NCBI RefSeq assembly: GCF_016110345.1
Contig: NZ_AP019011.1
Span: forward strand, 1,116,001 to 1,180,000
Length of the DNA stretch: 64,000 nt
Reading direction: 5' to 3'
From: Fluviibacter phosphoraccumulans
GTDB taxonomy: Bacteria; Pseudomonadota; Gammaproteobacteria; Burkholderiales; Rhodocyclaceae
Shown: positions 60,755 through 64,000 of the stretch, in pieces
Position numbering within the stretch: position 1 is the first letter of the stretch
Layout: every line of letters starts with the position of its first letter
Notes under the pieces: model-generated
The model's database searches: none
The model's input: only the letters and a program-made list of their open reading frames with translations
Told to the model about the DNA's origin: nothing
Made by a program: the position numbers and the translations under genes

Positions 60755-62851
60755 ATGCACGCATCATCCATGAATCTTCCTGCCAGCCACTTTCTGAATC
60801 GGGAATTGGGACTCATCGCATTTAATCGTCGCGTTTTAGCTCAAGCGCAAGACGAACGCGTACCCCTGCTGGAGCGCTTATTCTTTTTGTGCATCGTCTC
60901 ATCCAACTTGGATGAGTTCTTTGAAATCCGCATGGCCGGGCTTAAAGAACAGATTAAAGGGCACAGTAAAACCAGAACAACCGACGGCCTGTTGCCGCAA
61001 GAGGCTTACGATCAAGTGTCTGCCGCAGTTCACCGTCTGGTCGCTGATCAGTATCGCGAACTTAATAACACCCTGCTGCCGGCGGCTGCGAGCGAAGGCA
61101 TCCGCTTCTTGCGTCGCTCGCAATGGACCGATGCGCAGCGAGAATGGATTCGCGACTACTTCTTCCGCGAAGTCATGCCCGTGCTGACCCCGATTGGACT
61201 CGACCCCTCGCATCCTTTCCCACGTATTTACAACAAAAGCCTGAACTTTATCGTTGAGCTTGAAGGGCGAGATGCCTTTGGTCGCAGTTCAGGCATTGCC
61301 ATCGTGCAAGCCCCGCGCGTTTTACCGCGCATCATTCGCTTGCCGGAAGCACTGGCACCAGAATCAGCGTATAGCTTTATCTTCCTATCGTCGATTGTTC
61401 ATGCGTTCGTCGGCGAGCTGTTCAGTGGCATGACGGTGCAAGGCTGCTACCAGTTCCGCGTGACCCGAAACTCTGATCTGTTCGTGGATGAGGAAGAAGT
61501 CAAAAATCTGCGCGCCAAAATTCAGGGGGAGTTGCCGCAACGTAACTTTGGCGATGCGGTTCGGCTGGAGGTTGCTGAAAACACCTCCCCGGCCATGATT
61601 GAATTTCTGCTCACTCAGTTCGGTCTCGAAGAGAAAGATCTGTACCGTGTTGAAGGCCCCGTTAATCTGGTGCGACTGATGCAAGTTCCCAGCTGGGTAG
61701 ATCGTCCGGATTTGAAGTTTCCGACCTTTGTGCCCGGCGAAGTGAAGCGCCTGGAAAAGGGCAAGAACATCTTCAACGTCATCCGTAAAGGCGATGTCCT
61801 GCTCTATCACCCTTACCAGCGCTTCACGCCGGTCATTCAACTGCTCGAGTCCGCCGCCACCGATCCGCAGGTGGTTGCCATCAAAATGACGGTCTATCGC
61901 ACCGGCACCGACTCGGTACTGATGAATTCACTCATCCGTGCGGCACAAAATGGCAAGGAAGTCACCGTAGTCGTTGAGCTATTGGCGCGTTTTGATGAAG
62001 AAACCAACGTCAGCTGGGCCACCAAACTGGAAGAAGTCGGTGCCCACGTGGTGTACGGTGTCGTCGGCTATAAAACCCATGCCAAAGCCCTGCTCATTCT
62101 GCGTCGCGAAGAAGACGAGCGCGGCACGCCCATGTTGCGGCGTTATGTGCATCTGGGCACCGGCAACTATCATCCGCGCACGGCACGCCTCTATACCGAC
62201 TTCGGTCTGCTCACCTGCAACGAATCCATCGGCATGGATGTTTCCGAGGTCTTCAAACAGCTCACCGGCCTGGGCCGCGCGCAGGCTCTGCACTATCTCT
62301 GGCAGGCACCCTTTACGCTCAGCGCCAACATGATGAAGGCCATTGAGGGGGAAAAGCACGCCGCCGAAGCGGGCTGCAAAGGCCGCATCGTTGCCAAGAT
62401 GAACTCGCTGCTCGAACCGCAGATCATCGAAGCGCTGTATGCCGCCAGCCAGGCGGGTGTTGAAATTGACCTGATTGTCCGTGGCGTCTGCGCCCTCCGC
62501 CCAGGCGTGCCCGGCTTATCCGACAACATCAAGGTGCGTTCTGTGATCGGCCGTTTTCTGGAACACACACGCGTCTTTTATTTCTACGCCGATGGCGCAG
62601 AAAACGTCTATCTCTCCTCAGCCGACTGGATGGAGCGCAACTTTTTCCGCCGCATTGAACTGGCTTTTCCGATTCTTGATGCGCGCCTTAAAAAGCGTGT
62701 CATCACCGAAGGCCTCAAGCTCTATCTCGCCGACAACGAACAATCCTGGGACATGGATAGCAACGGGGTTTATACACGCCGCAAACACGGCCGAAATAAG
62801 CCCCACTGCGCACAACAGGATATGGCTAATCTACTCGGAAAAACACTCTAA
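60755..62851 (+). CDS. ppk1: Polyphosphate kinase 1
   Basis: Makes inorganic polyphosphate from ATP on the inner membrane. The 698-residue protein has the N-domain (NRELGLIAFNRRV), the head domain, and two phospholipase D-like C-domains. The phosphorylated His is His466 in YVHLGTGNYHPRTARLYTD. The second active-site block is EPQIIEALYAASQAGVEIDL. The ATG at 60755 is used; another ATG five codons on is equally plausible. With ppk2 and ppx next to it, the region codes for full synthesis, use and breakdown of polyphosphate. Confidence 0.96.
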   Translation: MHASSMNLPASHFLNRELGLIAFNRRVLAQAQDERVPLLERLFFLCIVSSNLDEFFEIRMAGLKEQIKGHSKTRTTDGLLPQEAYDQVSAAVHRLVADQYRELNNTLLPAAASEGIRFLRRSQWTDAQREWIRDYFFREVMPVLTPIGLDPSHPFPRIYNKSLNFIVELEGRDAFGRSSGIAIVQAPRVLPRIIRLPEALAPESAYSFIFLSSIVHAFVGELFSGMTVQGCYQFRVTRNSDLFVDEEEVKNLRAKIQGELPQRNFGDAVRLEVAENTSPAMIEFLLTQFGLEEKDLYRVEGPVNLVRLMQVPSWVDRPDLKFPTFVPGEVKRLEKGKNIFNVIRKGDVLLYHPYQRFTPVIQLLESAATDPQVVAIKMTVYRTGTDSVLMNSLIRAAQNGKEVTVVVELLARFDEETNVSWATKLEEVGAHVVYGVVGYKTHAKALLILRREEDERGTPMLRRYVHLGTGNYHPRTARLYTDFGLLTCNESIGMDVSEVFKQLTGLGRAQALHYLWQAPFTLSANMMKAIEGEKHAAEAGCKGRIVAKMNSLLEPQIIEALYAASQAGVEIDLIVRGVCALRPGVPGLSDNIKVRSVIGRFLEHTRVFYFYADGAENVYLSSADWMERNFFRRIELAFPILDARLKKRVITEGLKLYLADNEQSWDMDSNGVYTRRKHGRNKPHCAQQDMANLLGKTL

Positions 62852-62858
62852 CACTTCG

Positions 62859-64000
62859 CTATCCGCGACGCGCACTCACCACACCCCCCACCTGGTGAAT
62901 GTAGTGTAGCGCCTGATGCAAACGCTTGAGGTCTGACACCTCAACGGTAAAGGCCATTTCCGCAGCGCCCGCTTTGGATTGCGTCTTCACCGCCGTCACA
63001 TTCAAGCGTTCGCGCGCCAGCACATCCGAAATATCGCGCAGCAGGCCCTGACGGTCCTGCGCATCGACCAGAATATCAACGGCATAGACTTCATTCTCCG
63101 GCGTTGTACCACCCCAGTCGGCGTCAATCACCCGTTCCGGGTGCAACGCCGCCACATGCAAAAAGCTCGGGCAGTCGTGCCGATGCACTGAAATGCCCTT
63201 CTCCCGCGTGACAAAACCCTGAATCGGGTCCGGCGGCACCGGCTTACAGCACTTGGCCAGCTGGGTCATGATCTGATCAATACCGACAATGAGCACCCCA
63301 CTACCGCCCTTGTGCCGCGTTTTACGCACCATGGCTTCGGGCGACAAATCCGGCAGCGGTAGCTCGTGCTGTTCACTGCTGACGGCTTTTTGCGGTTCGC
63401 CGCGCAGTGCCTGCTGCAGGGAGCGCAGACCGACTTCATCACGACCGACGGCAATCAGCAGATCATCACTATTGTCATAACCCAGTTCGTGGGCGACTTG
63501 ATCAAGCGAAGTATGGCTGACACCAGCGCGCTGCATCTCACGCGTGACAATCGCCCGACCGGAAGCGATCGTCTCATCCAGCGCCTGGCTGGCAAACCAA
63601 GCCCGCACCTTGGTACGCGCCGACTTGGTAATCAGATAACCCTGATTGGGGTTGAGCCAATCGCGTGAGGGACCCCCCTCTTTGGCAGAAACGATTTCAA
63701 CCCGTTGGCCCGTTCTCAGGGGGGTGGTCAAAGGCACCAACGCACCATCCACCTTGGCGCCCCGACAACGGTGACCCAGCTCGGTATGCACGCGATAGGC
63801 AAAATCAACCGGCGTTGCCCCGTCCGGCAAATCGACAACCCGACCCTGCGGCGTAAACACATACAGCGTGTCGTTCAATGCGGCTTCACGATAATGCGTC
63901 TGCCAGTCGCGGCTGTCGCCAATATCATCACGCCAGTTAAGCAGTTGACGCAGCAAGGCGATCTTATCGTCGTAATTGGCCGAACTGGCCGCGCCTTCTT
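62859..64000 (-). CDS. relA: (p)ppGpp synthetase RelA, C-terminal part (continues past the window end)
   Basis: Makes the stringent-response alarmone on stalled ribosomes. Only the 3' part is present; the frame is open to the right end of the window, and codons KIALLRQLLNWRDD and those before them are readable upstream of an internal start. The visible part contains the TGS domain (VVDLPDGATPVDFAYRVH, then GHRCRGAKVDGALVPL), the helical region, the Cys-containing domain (AKCCKPVPPDPIQGFV, HRHDCPSF) and a C-terminal ACT domain. SGPSRDWLN-like sequence (GGPSRDWLNPNQG) is RelA-type rather than SpoT-type. It converges on ppk1 with 7 bases between. Confidence 0.93.
   Translation of the reverse strand, partial: EGAASSANYDDKIALLRQLLNWRDDIGDSRDWQTHYREAALNDTLYVFTPQGRVVDLPDGATPVDFAYRVHTELGHRCRGAKVDGALVPLTTPLRTGQRVEIVSAKEGGPSRDWLNPNQGYLITKSARTKVRAWFASQALDETIASGRAIVTREMQRAGVSHTSLDQVAHELGYDNSDDLLIAVGRDEVGLRSLQQALRGEPQKAVSSEQHELPLPDLSPEAMVRKTRHKGGSGVLIVGIDQIMTQLAKCCKPVPPDPIQGFVTREKGISVHRHDCPSFLHVAALHPERVIDADWGGTTPENEVYAVDILVDAQDRQGLLRDISDVLARERLNVTAVKTQSKAGAAEMAFTVEVSDLKRLHQALHYIHQVGGVVSARRG

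Noticed and set aside
1..64000. Mobile elements, CRISPR arrays, tRNA or rRNA genes
   Set aside because: I looked for transposase or integrase genes, regularly spaced repeats and cloverleaf-type sequences and found none; gene order is that of conserved chromosome.

Overview
This is a chromosomal backbone segment of a betaproteobacterium of moderate GC content. The evidence is gene order: rluD divergent from bamD with pgeF and phaC/phaB alongside, rnhA-dnaQ, smc-zipA-ligA, rpsB-tsf-pyrH-frr-uppS-cdsA-dxr-rseP-bamA-skp-lpxD-fabZ-lpxA-lpxB-rnhB, and a Ppk1/Ppx/RelA neighbourhood. I cannot name the genus from sequence alone. Genes are densely packed, no gap between genes exceeds about 280 bases, and I see no tRNA, rRNA, CRISPR array, insertion sequence, prophage or integration site.

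Layout. 0-7 kb: polyhydroxyalkanoate genes phaB and phaC, a ZIP metal transporter, pgeF and rluD (all minus), then bamD (plus) and gloB (minus). 7-12.5 kb (plus): a methyltransferase, rnhA, dnaQ, tex, an Spx/ArsC-like protein and tag. 12.5-20 kb (minus): a radical SAM protein, an OsmC-YcaO fusion, guaA and guaB. 20-26 kb: a DUF4124-type protein, rnfH, ratA, smpB and a TRIC/YicG-type membrane protein, then ppsA with a GntR/FadR-type regulator divergent from ppsR. 26-41.6 kb (minus): one long run from rpsB through translation, isoprenoid, outer-membrane assembly and lipid A genes to rnhB and an rRNA methylase. 41.9-45.3 kb (plus): map and glnD. 45.3-54.9 kb (minus): smc, zipA-like, ligA, galU, hpt, a methyltransferase and a methylthioinosine phosphorylase. 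55-64 kb: queF and a small exported protein (plus), MATE, CbiM-like permease, ppx and ppk2 (minus), ppk1 (plus) and the 3' part of relA (minus).

How the genes work together. Carbon and phosphate storage is prominent: PHA synthesis at the left end, polyphosphate synthesis and breakdown plus a (p)ppGpp synthetase at the right end. PEP synthase, its kinase/phosphatase PpsR and a dedicated regulator form a gluconeogenesis control unit; two copies of an identical 13-base operator-like palindrome lie in the divergent spacer. The hpt / methyltransferase / MTI phosphorylase run fits salvage of the methylthioadenosine by-product of polyamine synthesis through hypoxanthine.

The least understood element is the tightly packed pair of an OsmC-YcaO fusion and a radical SAM protein with a non-canonical CX4CX2C cluster motif, directly downstream of guaBA and preceded by a hairpin region that can fold in two mutually exclusive ways. 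It is the best candidate here for an undescribed biochemical system, probably a protein or peptide modification, although no substrate peptide is visible next to it.
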